A DNA stretch of 64,000 nucleotides. Origin: an uncultured Collinsella sp. GTDB lineage: Bacteria; Actinomycetota; Coriobacteriia; Coriobacteriales; Coriobacteriaceae. Below are positions 24,640-33,535 of the stretch, piece after piece. Below the pieces are notes generated by a model. The model did no database searches. It worked only from the letters and a program-made list of their open reading frames with translations, and was not told where the DNA came from. Each line of letters opens with the position of its first letter. The stretch's first letter is position 1. The stretch spans positions 1 to 64,000 of the forward strand of contig CATVTM010000002.1 in NCBI GenBank assembly GCA_958346935.1, given 5' to 3'. A program made the position numbers and the translations under genes.

Positions 24640-26463
24640 ATGGACGCTGCGATTCAGTACATCTTGTACTTTGCCGTGCTCGTCGTCCTGGCCGTTCCGC
24701 TCGGTCGGTTCATGGCCCATATCATGGATGGTGAGCATACGTTCTTGTCGCCTGTGATTGCTCCTGTGGAGCGTGGCGTCTATCGTCTGCTTCGCATCGA
24801 CGCGGCAGAGCAGATGGGGTGTAGGCGCTATCTGGCGAGCGTGCTGGTCTTTTCGGGGATCGGCCTCGTGGCTCTTGTGGCACTCCAGGCGCTTCAGTCC
24901 TTCTTGCCAGGCAATCCCCAGCACCTGCCGGGTGTGCCATGGGACCTTTCGTTCAATACGGCCGCTTCCTTCATAACCAACACCAACTGGCAATCCTATT
25001 CCGGTGAGACCACCCTGTCCTACTTTGTGCAGTTCATGGGCCTCACCGTGCAGAACTTCGTTTCCGCTGGCACCGGTATCGCGGTCATGTTCGCGCTGAT
25101 CCGTGGCTTCCGTCAGGTCAAGGAGCAGGATCTGGGTTCCTTCTGGGTCGACCTCACCCGCACCGTCCTGTATGTGCTCATCCCGCTGAACCTCGTGTTC
25201 GGCATCTGCCTGGCTGCCGGTGGCGTCATCTCCAACTTCCAGCCGGCTCAGAAGGCTGAGCTCGTAGAGCCCGTCGCTGTCCAGCCTAATGCAGACGGCG
25301 GCTGGAGCGTCATCGACGGCGCCCAGATCGAGGGCGACACGGTCAAGGTCGACGGCAAGGTTGTCGAGGGCGCGCGCGTGGTCACCGAGCAGTTCCTGCC
25401 CCAGGGTCCCGCGGCTCCTCAGGTCGCCATCAAGCAGTCCGGCACCAACGGCGGCGGCTTCTTCGGCGTGAACTCCGCCCATCCGTATGAGAACCCCAGT
25501 GCCTTCACCAACATCATCGAGATGACCAGCCTGCTGCTGATCCCGGCCGCCTGCTGCTTCACCTTCGGTATCGGCGTCAAGAACACCAAGCAGGGCAAGG
25601 CTATCTTTGCCGCCATGTTCATCCTGCTGGTGATCTTCACCGGCATCATCGCCGTTAACGAGCATATGGGTACGCCGCAGCTGGCAGATGGCGGCGCGGT
25701 CAACATTGAGATGACCGATGGCCAGGCGGGCGGCAACATGGAGGGCAAGGAGAGCCGCTTTGGCATCGCCTCCTCTTCCACCTGGTCCGCTTTCACGACG
25801 GCTGCTTCCAACGGCTCGGTCAACTCCATGCACGACTCCTATACCCCGCTCGGCGGGTTTGTCCAGATGCTCCAGATAGCGCTGGGCGAGGTGGTGTTCG
25901 GCGGCGTGGGCTGCGGCCTGTACGGCATGATCGGCTTCGCCATCCTCACGGTGTTTATTGCCGGCCTTATGGTCGGCCGCACGCCCGAGTTCCTGGGCAA
26001 GAAGATCGAGCCGACCGAGATGCGCTGGGCGGTGGTTCTGTGTCTCGCCACTCCGTTCGCCATTCTGGTGAGCTCCGCTATCGCCTGCATGGTGCCCGGT
26101 CTTGTCGACCAACTCACCAACGGCGGGGCGCATGGCTTCTCCGAGGTGCTGTATGCCTTCACCTCATGCGGCGGCAACAACGGCTCGGCGTTTGCAGGTA
26201 TGAACTGCAACATTCCCTGGATCAACGTCATGCTCGGCCTCGAGATGCTGTTCGCCCGCTTCATGCCCATCATCGGTACGCTGGCTATCGCCGGCTCGCT
26301 GGCCAAGAAGGGTAAGGTCGCCGAGAGCGCCGGTACCCTGTCCACCACCAACGGTATGTTCGTATTCCTGCTCGTGTTCATCGTTCTACTGATCGGTGCC
26401 CTGAGCTTCTTCCCGGCCCTGGCGCTTGGCCCCGTTGCCGAGTTCTTCCAGATGATTGCGTAA
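24640..26463 (+). CDS. kdpA: Potassium-transporting ATPase, channel-like subunit A
   Basis: This 607-aa membrane protein has the four pseudo-repeated selectivity loops of KdpA. Visible blocks include [22 protein letters not shown] with [53 protein letters not shown] with HDSYTPLGG, and [15 protein letters not shown]. It binds and conducts potassium while KdpB hydrolyses ATP. The ribosome site AGGAG overlaps the end of kdpF. The segment between about residues 200 and 255 is an exported soluble loop. Confidence 0.97.
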   Translation: MDAAIQYILYFAVLVVLAVPLGRFMAHIMDGEHTFLSPVIAPVERGVYRLLRIDAAEQMGCRRYLASVLVFSGIGLVALVALQALQSFLPGNPQHLPGVPWDLSFNTAASFITNTNWQSYSGETTLSYFVQFMGLTVQNFVSAGTGIAVMFALIRGFRQVKEQDLGSFWVDLTRTVLYVLIPLNLVFGICLAAGGVISNFQPAQKAELVEPVAVQPNADGGWSVIDGAQIEGDTVKVDGKVVEGARVVTEQFLPQGPAAPQVAIKQSGTNGGGFFGVNSAHPYENPSAFTNIIEMTSLLLIPAACCFTFGIGVKNTKQGKAIFAAMFILLVIFTGIIAVNEHMGTPQLADGGAVNIEMTDGQAGGNMEGKESRFGIASSSTWSAFTTAASNGSVNSMHDSYTPLGGFVQMLQIALGEVVFGGVGCGLYGMIGFAILTVFIAGLMVGRTPEFLGKKIEPTEMRWAVVLCLATPFAILVSSAIACMVPGLVDQLTNGGAHGFSEVLYAFTSCGGNNGSAFAGMNCNIPWINVMLGLEMLFARFMPIIGTLAIAGSLAKKGKVAESAGTLSTTNGMFVFLLVFIVLLIGALSFFPALALGPVAEFFQMIA

Positions 26464-26479
26464 AGGAGGGCGCAGATTT

Positions 26480-28540
26480 ATGACTATGCAAAAAGACATG
26501 ATGGGCCGCGCGGTCCGCGACTCGTTTGCCAAGCTGGATCCTCGCGTCCAGATTCAAAACCCGGTCATGTTCCTGGTGTGGCTTTCCGCCGTCATGACCT
26601 CCGTCCTGGCCGTCGCTTCCATCTTCGGTGTGCAGGATGCGGGTGTGCCCACTTACTATGTGGTCGCCATCGCGGTCATCCTGTGGCTCACCGACCTGTT
26701 CTCGAACTTCGCCGAGGCGCTTGCCGAGGGCCGCGGTAAGGCCCAGGCCGATTCCCTGCGTGCGGCCAAGAAGGATGTCGAGGCCCATCGCATCGAGTCC
26801 GTTGAGGACAAGGAGCACTTCACCGTCGTTCCCGGCACCGAGCTCACGCGCGGCGACCTGGTGATCGTACGCGCCGGCGAGCAGATTCCGGGAGACGGCG
26901 ATGTCATCGAGGGCGCTGCCTCCGTTGACGAGTCCGCCATCACCGGCGAGTCCGCCCCCGTGGTCCGCGAGGCCGGCGGCGACCGCTCTGCCGTTACCGG
27001 CGGTACCACGGTGCTGTCCGACTGGATCATCGTCAAGATCTCCAGCGAGCCCGGCCAGAGCTTCCTGGACAAGATGATCGCGATGGTCGAGGGTGCCGCG
27101 CGTAAGAAGACCCCTAACGAGATTGCTCTGGAGATCTTCCTGGTGGCCCTCTCCATCGTCTTTATCCTGGTCACGTTGGCCCTGTATTGTTACTCCTGCT
27201 TCTCGTCCGGTCTTAACGACATGGTCAACCCCACGGCCGTGACCACGCTCGTGGCGCTGCTCGTGTGCCTGGCTCCCACTACCATCGGCGCCCTTCTGTC
27301 CGCCATCGGCATCGCCGGCATGAGCCGTCTGAACGAGGCCAACGTGCTGGCCATGTCCGGCCGCGCCATCGAGGCCGCCGGTGACGTCGACATCCTCATG
27401 CTCGATAAGACCGGTACCATCACCTTGGGCAACCGCCAGGCCGCTGAGTTCATTCCGGTCGACGGTGTCGATCCGGCAGAACTCGCCGATGCCGCGCAGC
27501 TGTCCTCTCTGGCGGATGAGACCCCCGAGGGCCGCTCCATCGTCGTGCTCGCCAAGGAGCAGTTTGGGCTGCGCGGCCGCACACTCGAGGATAAAGGCAT
27601 GGAGTTCATCCCCTTCACCGCGGCGACCCGCATGTCCGGTGTGAACTACGCCGGCAGCGAGATTCGCAAGGGTGCGGCCGATTCCGTTCGCGCTTATGTG
27701 GAGGCTGCCGGAGGAGTGTTCTCGAAGGAGTGCGACGAGGCCGTCGAACGCATTGCGAAGGTGGGCGGCACCCCGTTGGTCGTGGCAAAGGACCGACGTG
27801 TGCTGGGCGTTGTGTACCTCAAGGACATCATCAAGTCCGGCGTTAAGGAGAAGTTCGCCGACCTGCGCCGCATGGGTATCAAGACCATCATGGTGACGGG
27901 CGACAACCCGCTCACTGCCGCGGCAATCGCCGCCGAGGCCGGCGTTGACGACTTCCTGGCTGAGGCCACCCCCGAGGGCAAGCTCGAGAAGATCCGCGAG
28001 TTCCAGCGTGAGGGCCACCTGGTCGCCATGACCGGCGATGGCACCAACGATGCGCCGGCGCTCGCCCAGGCGGACGTCGCCGTGGCCATGAACACCGGCA
28101 CTCAGGCCGCCAAGGAGGCCGGTAACATGGTCGACCTCGACTCCAGCCCCACCAAGCTCATCGAGGTCGTGCGTATCGGCAAGCAACTGCTCATGACCCG
28201 CGGCTCGCTCACGACCTTCTCGGTCGCCAACGACGTCGCCAAGTATTTCGCCATCATCCCGGCGCTATTCTCGCCGATCTACCCCGGGTTGGACGCCCTC
28301 AACATCCTGGGGCTCACCAGCCCGTTGTCTGCCGTGCTGTCCGCCATTATCTACAACGCGCTGGTCATCGTCGCGCTGATTCCTGCCGCCCTGAAAGGCG
28401 TGAAGTACCGCGAGCTTTCGTCCGGCCAGCTGCTGACCCACAACCTGTTGGTGTGGGGTCTGGGCGGTATCGTGGCACCGTTCGTATTCATCAAAATTAT
28501 CGACATGCTGCTGGCCTTGTTCGGCATTGGCATGATGTAG
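26480..28540 (+). CDS. kdpB: Potassium-transporting P-type ATPase subunit B
   Basis: This 686-aa P-type ATPase has the actuator motif TGES, the phosphorylation motif [12 protein letters not shown] with Asp309, the nucleotide-binding region and the hinge VTGDNPLTA...[19 protein letters not shown]. Membrane helices lie near residues 25-85, 205-270 and 575-680. It hydrolyses ATP to power potassium uptake through KdpA. AAAGGAGGG stands 9 bp before the ATG at 26480; the frame also opens 8 codons earlier but that start would sit before the ribosome site. It lies 16 bp after kdpA. Confidence 0.97.
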   Translation: MTMQKDMMGRAVRDSFAKLDPRVQIQNPVMFLVWLSAVMTSVLAVASIFGVQDAGVPTYYVVAIAVILWLTDLFSNFAEALAEGRGKAQADSLRAAKKDVEAHRIESVEDKEHFTVVPGTELTRGDLVIVRAGEQIPGDGDVIEGAASVDESAITGESAPVVREAGGDRSAVTGGTTVLSDWIIVKISSEPGQSFLDKMIAMVEGAARKKTPNEIALEIFLVALSIVFILVTLALYCYSCFSSGLNDMVNPTAVTTLVALLVCLAPTTIGALLSAIGIAGMSRLNEANVLAMSGRAIEAAGDVDILMLDKTGTITLGNRQAAEFIPVDGVDPAELADAAQLSSLADETPEGRSIVVLAKEQFGLRGRTLEDKGMEFIPFTAATRMSGVNYAGSEIRKGAADSVRAYVEAAGGVFSKECDEAVERIAKVGGTPLVVAKDRRVLGVVYLKDIIKSGVKEKFADLRRMGIKTIMVTGDNPLTAAAIAAEAGVDDFLAEATPEGKLEKIREFQREGHLVAMTGDGTNDAPALAQADVAVAMNTGTQAAKEAGNMVDLDSSPTKLIEVVRIGKQLLMTRGSLTTFSVANDVAKYFAIIPALFSPIYPGLDALNILGLTSPLSAVLSAIIYNALVIVALIPAALKGVKYRELSSGQLLTHNLLVWGLGGIVAPFVFIKIIDMLLALFGIGMM

Positions 28541-28552
28541 ACGGAGGTTTGT

Positions 28553-29143
28553 ATGTTCAAAGGTATCGCATCGCGCGCACTTGGAGTGTTCGCGCTGTTT
28601 ACCATCGTCTGCGGCCTGGGATACACGCTCGTGGTGACCGGCGTCGCGCAGCTTGCGTTTCCGTACAAGGCGAACGGATCGCTCATTACGGTCGACGGCA
28701 AGGTTGTGGGTTCCGAGCTCATCGGCCAGAACTTTGATGACGAAGCCCACATGTGGGGTCGTATCCAGAACGTATCAATTGTCGAAGGCGAAGACGGCGA
28801 GCTCATGGCGTATGGTGCCCCGTCCAACCTGTCCCCGGCGAGTGAGGAGTATCGGCAGCTGATAGATGCGCGCGTGAAGAAGATCCGCGCCGCCAACCCC
28901 GATGCCGATATGGACGCTGTGCCCGTCGATCTGGTGACGTGTTCGGGGTCCGGCCTCGACCCGGAGATCTCTCCGGATGCCGCCGAGTACCAGGTTCCGC
29001 GCCTTGCCAAGGCCACGGGCAAAAGTGAGGACGAGGTGCGCGACATCATCGCCGCGTGCACCAAGGGCCGTTTCCTCGGCGTGTTCGGCGAGCCCACGGT
29101 CAACGTGCTCAAGGTGAATCTTATGCTGGACGGCGCGCTGTAG
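28553..29143 (+). CDS. kdpC: Potassium-transporting ATPase subunit C
   Basis: This 196-aa protein has one N-terminal membrane helix (about residues 7-31). The soluble KdpC domain has GSELIGQNFDDEAHMWGR, VPVDLVTCSGSGLDPEISPDAAEYQVPRLAK and a C-terminal VNVLKVNLMLDG. KdpC stabilises the complex and raises ATP affinity of KdpB. ACGGAGGTTTGT precedes the ATG. It ends 17 bp before the right copy of the 122-bp repeat. Confidence 0.96.
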   Translation: MFKGIASRALGVFALFTIVCGLGYTLVVTGVAQLAFPYKANGSLITVDGKVVGSELIGQNFDDEAHMWGRIQNVSIVEGEDGELMAYGAPSNLSPASEEYRQLIDARVKKIRAANPDADMDAVPVDLVTCSGSGLDPEISPDAAEYQVPRLAKATGKSEDEVRDIIAACTKGRFLGVFGEPTVNVLKVNLMLDGAL

Positions 29144-29160
29144 GTGAGGGAGTGGCGGAT

Positions 29161-29282
29161 GAGGGCATGACTGCCTACCTGGGCCTCTAACCCATCCCAT
29201 CCATCAGTTGCGGTGGAATACGGACTGTTTTGGCTGTCAAAGGCCTCATCTACTCCGTATTCCACCGCAACTTTTTTGTGGG
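29161..29282. repeat. Right 122-bp direct repeat with relic of a GltD-like 3' end
   Basis: The sequence matches 20747-20868 at about 113 of 122 positions. It encodes the same gene end, EGMTAYLGL followed by TAA, but there is no GltD-like gene body upstream: kdpC ends just before it. The palindrome that follows (arms at about 29207-29224 and 29255-29272, then TTTTTT) also gives kdpC a terminator. Confidence 0.85.
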
Positions 29283-29388
29283 CTGAGTAAAAGCCGGGGG
29301 AGCGTGTACGGTCGGGTACAGCGCAGTTGCTGATACGATAAGTACGTTAGCAACTGCCGCCGAGCGGCTCAAACGAAAGGAACCCTGT

Positions 29389-31338
29389 ATGGAGTCTTCC
29401 GCCTACCCGATGCTCTTTAGCCCGATCAAGGTCGGTACGACCGAGGTCAAGAACCGCGTCTTTATGCCGCCGGTGTCCACGAACCTGGCCGATCATGGCT
29501 ATGTGACCGACGACTTGGTCGATCATTACCGTGCCCGTGCCAAGGGCGGCGTTGGCCTGATCATCACCGAGGTCGTGACGGTCGAGCCCACCTATACCTA
29601 TCTACCGGGTGACATGTGCTGCTACGACGACACGTTTATCCCTGGCTGGGAAAAGCTCGCCGCGGCCGTCCACGAGTATGGCTGCAAGATCATGCCGCAG
29701 CTCTTCCACCCCGCCTACATGGCCTTTAACATTCCGGGCACGCCGCGCCTGATCGCTCCGTCCTTTGTGGGCCCGTCCTATGCCCGCGAGGCGCCGCGCC
29801 CCATCACGGTCGATGAGATCCACGAGCTCACGCATCAGTTTGGTGACGCTGCTGTGCGCATGCAGAAGGCCGGTGTCGACGGCGTCGAGGTCCATGCGGC
29901 ACACGCCCACGGCATGCTCGGCGGCTTTTTGACCCCGCTCTATAACAAGCGCACCGACGAGTACGGCGGCTCGCTCGACGCCCGCATGCGCTTCCTGCTC
30001 GAGGTCATCGCCGAGATTCGCGAGCGCTGCGGCAAGGACTTTATCATCGACGTCCGTATCTCGGGCGACGAGTACACCGATGGCGGCCTGACCCTCAACG
30101 ATATGATCTATGTCTCGCGTCGCTTGGAGAAGGCCGGCGTCGACATGATCCACGTGTCGGGCGGCACTACCATCAAGCGCGGCTCCGCCATTCCCGCCGC
30201 CGGTACGCAGCAGGCCTCGCACGCCGCCTGCTCGCGCGAGATCAAGAAGCATGTGAATATTCCCGTTGCCACGGTAGGCCGCATCAACGAGGCATGGATT
30301 GCCGAGGAACTGATCGAGGACGGCGCCGCCGACATCTGCATGATGGGCCGTGCCAATCTGTGCGATGCCGAGTTCTGCAACAAGGCGGCTGCCGGCAACG
30401 CCGACGAGATCCGTCCCTGCATCGGCTGCCTGCGCTGCCTGAACGGCATCATGTTTGGCAAGCGCATCTCCTGCACCGTCAACCCGGACGTGGAGCGCGA
30501 CGAGGCCGGCTACGAGCTTGCCGCCGAGGCCAAGAACGTGCTCGTTGTGGGCGCTGGTCCTGCGGGCATGGAGGCAGCCTACATTGCCGCCAAGCGCGGT
30601 CACAACGTGGTGCTCGTGGACAAGCAGGATGAGCCGGGCGGCGAGATGCGCATCGCAGCCGTTCCGCCGGCAAAGCAGGAACTCACCCGCGTGATCAAGT
30701 ATCAGTACCGTCGTCTGGCCGAGGCCGGCGTGAAGTGCGTATTTGGCACCGAACTTACTGCCGAGGATATTCAGCGTGACTACGCCGGTTACGAGGTTGT
30801 CCTGGCCTATGGTGCCGAGCCCATCGCTCCGGCCTTCATGCAGGGCTTTAAGCAGGTTATGACGGCTGACGACCTGCTGGGTGGCAAGGCTTTCCCGGGC
30901 AAGAAGATCGTCATCGTGGGCGGCGGCACCGTTGGCTGCGAGACGGCCGATTACCTGGCCCCGCTGGTCAACGACCTGTCGCCGGCCAATCGCGATGTCA
31001 CCGTCATCGAGATGACCAAGACGCTCGCCGCTAACGAGGGCGGCGCCGGTCGCGCGGTGCTCATCACGCGCATGCTCTCCAAGGGCGTCCACGTGCTGAC
31101 CGAGGCTAAGGTGACCGAGATTACCGAGGATACCATCAGCTACGAGAAGGACGGTGAGGTCCACACCATCTCCGACGCCGATACGCTGGTGCTTGCCATG
31201 GGTTACCGTCCCAACACCAAGCTGGCCGATGACCTTGCCGCTGCCGGCGTTGCCACCCACGTGCTGGGCGATGCCCAGAAGTGCGGCAACATCCGTGATG
31301 CCATCGGCGACGGCTACAAGGTCGCCTGCGAGCTGTAG
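29389..31338 (+). CDS. Old-Yellow-Enzyme-type NADH:flavin/Fe-S oxidoreductase
   Basis: This 649-aa protein has the 2,4-dienoyl-CoA reductase/enoate reductase layout. An N-terminal FMN TIM barrel (LFSPIKVGTTEVKNRVFMPPVSTNLAD; GVDGVEVHAAHAHGMLGGFLTPLYNKRTDEYGGS) is followed by a 4Fe-4S cluster motif (CIGCLRCLNG..FGKRISC), an FAD motif (VVGAGPAGMEAA) and an NADH motif (IVGGGTVGCETADYL). Such enzymes reduce activated C=C bonds, for example in bile-acid or cinnamate-type compounds. GAAAGGAACC precedes the ATG. It sits alone between the kdp repeat and a bidirectional terminator, so context gives no substrate. Confidence 0.88.
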   Translation: MESSAYPMLFSPIKVGTTEVKNRVFMPPVSTNLADHGYVTDDLVDHYRARAKGGVGLIITEVVTVEPTYTYLPGDMCCYDDTFIPGWEKLAAAVHEYGCKIMPQLFHPAYMAFNIPGTPRLIAPSFVGPSYAREAPRPITVDEIHELTHQFGDAAVRMQKAGVDGVEVHAAHAHGMLGGFLTPLYNKRTDEYGGSLDARMRFLLEVIAEIRERCGKDFIIDVRISGDEYTDGGLTLNDMIYVSRRLEKAGVDMIHVSGGTTIKRGSAIPAAGTQQASHAACSREIKKHVNIPVATVGRINEAWIAEELIEDGAADICMMGRANLCDAEFCNKAAAGNADEIRPCIGCLRCLNGIMFGKRISCTVNPDVERDEAGYELAAEAKNVLVVGAGPAGMEAAYIAAKRGHNVVLVDKQDEPGGEMRIAAVPPAKQELTRVIKYQYRRLAEAGVKCVFGTELTAEDIQRDYAGYEVVLAYGAEPIAPAFMQGFKQVMTADDLLGGKAFPGKKIVIVGGGTVGCETADYLAPLVNDLSPANRDVTVIEMTKTLAANEGGAGRAVLITRMLSKGVHVLTEAKVTEITEDTISYEKDGEVHTISDADTLVLAMGYRPNTKLADDLAAAGVATHVLGDAQKCGNIRDAIGDGYKVACEL

Positions 31339-31395
31339 GCTCTTGGCAAATAGGGGAGCGGCCGCCTTGCGGTGACTCAAGCGATAGCCAATCAA

Positions 31396-31434
31396 AAAAG
31401 GCGCCGCGACACATGGATCGTCGCGGCGCCTTTT
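31396..31434. terminator. Bidirectional terminator between convergent genes
   Basis: GGCGCCGCGAC (31400-31410) pairs with GTCGCGGCGCC (31420-31430), flanked by an A-run on the left and a T-run on the right. It can end transcripts from both the OYE-type gene and the minus-strand isomerase gene. Confidence 0.88.
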
Positions 31435-31476
31435 GTCTGGCGGTTTGTTGGGGGTCGGTGCGCCCCGTGGGCCTTA

Positions 31477-32118
31477 TTACAGGCTCAAGATCTCCTTGAC
31501 CTTGGCGATGATGGCCTCGTCGGTGGCGTTGGCAAAGAAGTACTCCTGGAAGTGCTCACCAGCGAGGGCGCCCTTCACCAGATCCTGATCGATCTCGCCC
31601 AGGACGTCGACGAGCGGACGCATGGTCACAGCGCGCACGCCATCGAGGATCTTCTTGTTGCGCTGCTCGGGCTCAACGCGCTCGGCGGGGTAGCCGTTAC
31701 CCGAACCAAAGCCAAAGAGCTTCTCGAAGGTGTACTCGAGGTTGAGCTCCTGGCCCCAGCCGTTCTTGAGGGCGAAGGGCATGGCGACGGCATTGCCATC
31801 GTTGACCTGGGCAAAGGTGTAGGCATCCAGCGGGTCGGCAACATGGCCGCACAGCACGCCAGGGAAGGAGTTGCAGGCGAGCATGGCGCCCTCGCCGGTG
31901 CCGCAACCGGTCACGACGTAGTCGGCGGCACCGGAGTTGAGCAGCACGGCGGCAAGGATGCCGTTCTGAACGTAGGTGAGGGGCTTGGAGTCGGCGTCGG
32001 CATACATGCCATAGTTAAAGACAGTGTGGCCCATGGGCTCGACGACCTTCTTAAGGGCAGCCTCGATCATGGGGTTCTTGGAGTTCTGAGAATTCTCGTT
32101 GATGAGAGCGATCTTCAT
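31477..32118 (-). CDS. dhuI: RpiB/LacAB-family isomerase, probable DhuI-type 4-deoxy-L-threo-5-hexosulose-uronate isomerase
   Basis: This 213-aa protein starts with KIALINENSQ and has GHTVFNYGMYADADS and VVTGCGTGEGAMLACNSFPGVLCG. These are the RpiB/LacA/LacB fold motifs, with an extended C-terminal half. In streptococci an RpiB-superfamily enzyme (DhuI) replaces KduI and converts DK-I, the keto form of unsaturated uronate, to DK-II. It works with an SDR dehydrogenase. Here the SDR gene lies directly upstream on the same strand, GH105 is in the same locus, and no KduI-type gene is present. I therefore infer the DhuI reaction. The minus-strand leader contains GGAAAGG. Another sugar-phosphate isomerase activity cannot be excluded. 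Confidence 0.72.
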   Translation of the reverse strand: MKIALINENSQNSKNPMIEAALKKVVEPMGHTVFNYGMYADADSKPLTYVQNGILAAVLLNSGAADYVVTGCGTGEGAMLACNSFPGVLCGHVADPLDAYTFAQVNDGNAVAMPFALKNGWGQELNLEYTFEKLFGFGSGNGYPAERVEPEQRNKKILDGVRAVTMRPLVDVLGEIDQDLVKGALAGEHFQEYFFANATDEAIIAKVKEILSL

Positions 32119-32144
32119 TGCGAAATACCTTTCCTATTTCTAAC

Positions 32145-32205
32145 TTGCGGTGAAATACGGACTGTTGCCTGATAGAAGCCAAAATCAATCCCTATTTCAC
32201 CGCAA
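32145..32205. repeat. GTTGCGGTGAAATA-type palindromic repeat between the isomerase and kduD
   Basis: Arms TTGCGGTGAAATA (32145-32157) and TATTTCACCGCAA (32193-32205) enclose a 35-nt loop. The same arms appear at 34244-34303 and, with GGAAT for GAAAT, at both kdp-bounding repeats. Confidence 0.8.
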
Positions 32206-32256
32206 CTTTTGAATGAACGATTGGATGAAGCCCAATGTGGGCAGTTGCGACGACGC

Positions 32257-33066
32257 TTATTGAGGTTGCTTTCCAATGTATGCGAGAATTCCGCCGTCGA
32301 CGTAGAGGATGTGGCCGTTGACGAAGTTCGAGGCATCGGAGGCCAGGAACACAGCGGGGCCCTTCAGGTCCTCGGGCGTGCCCCAACGGGCGGCCGGGGT
32401 CTTGGCGATGATGAACTGGTCAAACGGGTGACGGCTGCCGTCGGGCTGCGTCTCGCGCAGCGGCGCGGTCTGCGGCGTGGCGATGTAGCCAGGCCCAATG
32501 CCATTGCACTGGATGTTGGCCTCGCCAAACTCGGAGCAGATGTTCTTGGTGAGCATCTTCAGACCGCCCTTGGCAGCGGCGTAGCCAGCGATGGTTTCGC
32601 GGCCCAGCTCGCTCATCATGGAGCAGATATTGATGATCTTGCCGTGACCCTTGGCGATCATGCCCGGCAGGCAGGCTTTGGACACGATAAACGGGGCATT
32701 GAGGTCGATGTCGACGACGCGACGGAAGTCCTCGGCGCTCATGTCGAGCATCGGGGTGCGCTGGATGACGCCGGCGTTGTTGACCAGAATGTCGGGCGTG
32801 GTGCCAAAATCGGCCTCGATCTTGGCGATGAGCTCGGCGACGACGGCCTCGTCGGTGACGTCGGCAACATAGCCGTGAGCATCAAAGCCCAGCTCGCGGT
32901 AGTGCTTCTCGGCCTCGGCGACCTTGTCGGCGTGACGGGCGTTAAAGGCGATCCTGGCGCCGGCTTCGCCGAGTGCCTCGGCCATGGCCATGCCGATGCC
33001 ATAGGTGGCGCCGGTCACGAGCGCGACCTTGCCGTCCAGGCGGAAGCTGTCCATAAGATCAGACAT
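32257..33066 (-). CDS. kduD: KduD/DhuD-type short-chain dehydrogenase (2-dehydro-3-deoxygluconate 5-dehydrogenase)
   Basis: This 269-aa SDR has the cofactor motif TGATYGIGMAMAEALG, NNAGVIQRTPMLDMS, a catalytic Ser in CSMMSELG and the YAAAKGG (Tyr-X3-Lys) motif. It ends in VNGHILYVDGGILAYIG. In pectin and glycosaminoglycan catabolism this family reduces DK-II to KDG with NADH. I chose ATG at 33066, preceded by GGAAGGATTG on the minus strand; a start nine codons earlier lies inside the operator region. Two GTGAACGTTCAC-type operators lie upstream. A gluconate 5-dehydrogenase role is the main alternative, but the neighbours favour KduD. Confidence 0.85.
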   Translation of the reverse strand: MSDLMDSFRLDGKVALVTGATYGIGMAMAEALGEAGARIAFNARHADKVAEAEKHYRELGFDAHGYVADVTDEAVVAELIAKIEADFGTTPDILVNNAGVIQRTPMLDMSAEDFRRVVDIDLNAPFIVSKACLPGMIAKGHGKIINICSMMSELGRETIAGYAAAKGGLKMLTKNICSEFGEANIQCNGIGPGYIATPQTAPLRETQPDGSRHPFDQFIIAKTPAARWGTPEDLKGPAVFLASDASNFVNGHILYVDGGILAYIGKQPQ

Positions 33067-33081
33067 AGCAATCCTTCCAAA

Positions 33082-33093
33082 AGAAACGTTCAT
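33082..33093. promoter_or_regulatory. Operator-like site just before kduD
   Basis: On the minus strand this reads ATGAACGTTTCT, with the operator centre AACGTT intact and the outer bases partly degenerate. It lies 16 bp upstream of the kduD start. Confidence 0.5.
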
Positions 33094-33171
33094 CTATATA
33101 AGTCTTGCTTTTCGTACAAGCTCAGTATATGTGAAGTAGGGTAATAAACCCTCCCATTCTCCGAAAAATAG

Positions 33172-33183
33172 GTGAACGTTCAC
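33172..33183. promoter_or_regulatory. GTGAACGTTCAC operator upstream of kduD
   Basis: A perfect 12-bp palindrome in the context AGGTGAACGTTCACTT, 106 bp before kduD. This places the isomerase/dehydrogenase pair in the same regulon as uxaC, the transporter and GH105. Confidence 0.78.
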
Positions 33184-33194
33184 TTTTAAAAGGT

Positions 33195-33470
33195 AAACGG
33201 TGAACTCGCACTGCTGCGCGGGCGGCTCGATTGTCCTGATCGAGGAGGGCAAGCTCGAGAGACAAGTGGGCACGGGCTGCCCGTTGGCCCCGCGCGTAGT
33301 GCTACTTTTCAAACGCGGCGCGCGCAAAGTGCCGGGCGAACAACTTACTGGCGATGCCGGCGACGTTGCCTAAGATCAGCGCCGAGATAGCGGTGGTCAC
33401 GTCTGGTCACGTCAAAGCCGCCTAAGTTGTGCATGGGTGCCAGCGGCCCTTATTTCACCGCAACTGAGGG
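33195..33470. other. Gene-poor stretch with possible decayed coding remnants
   Basis: This part of the 469-bp gap between kduD and the GntR gene has no complete gene. On the minus strand a short open frame ending at 33302 reads TTAISALILGNVAGIASK and then a basic tail, like the last helix of a membrane protein, but it is closed upstream by a stop. A 10-bp tandem duplication (GGTCACGTCT, 33395-33413) sits at that break. A lone right arm of the TATTTCACCGCAAC palindrome follows near 33450-33465. I read the stretch as a possible gene relic. Confidence 0.35.
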
Positions 33471-33535
33471 TATGGGGGATGCGATAGTATTACGTGGTGA
33501 AATTCGACAAACCGTGAGCTTCATCCGAGGGCTTT

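Noticed and set aside
20747..29282. Integrative element or prophage around kdp.
   Set aside because: No integrase, recombinase or phage gene lies between the repeats. The repeats suggest a past recombination event, not a currently mobile element.
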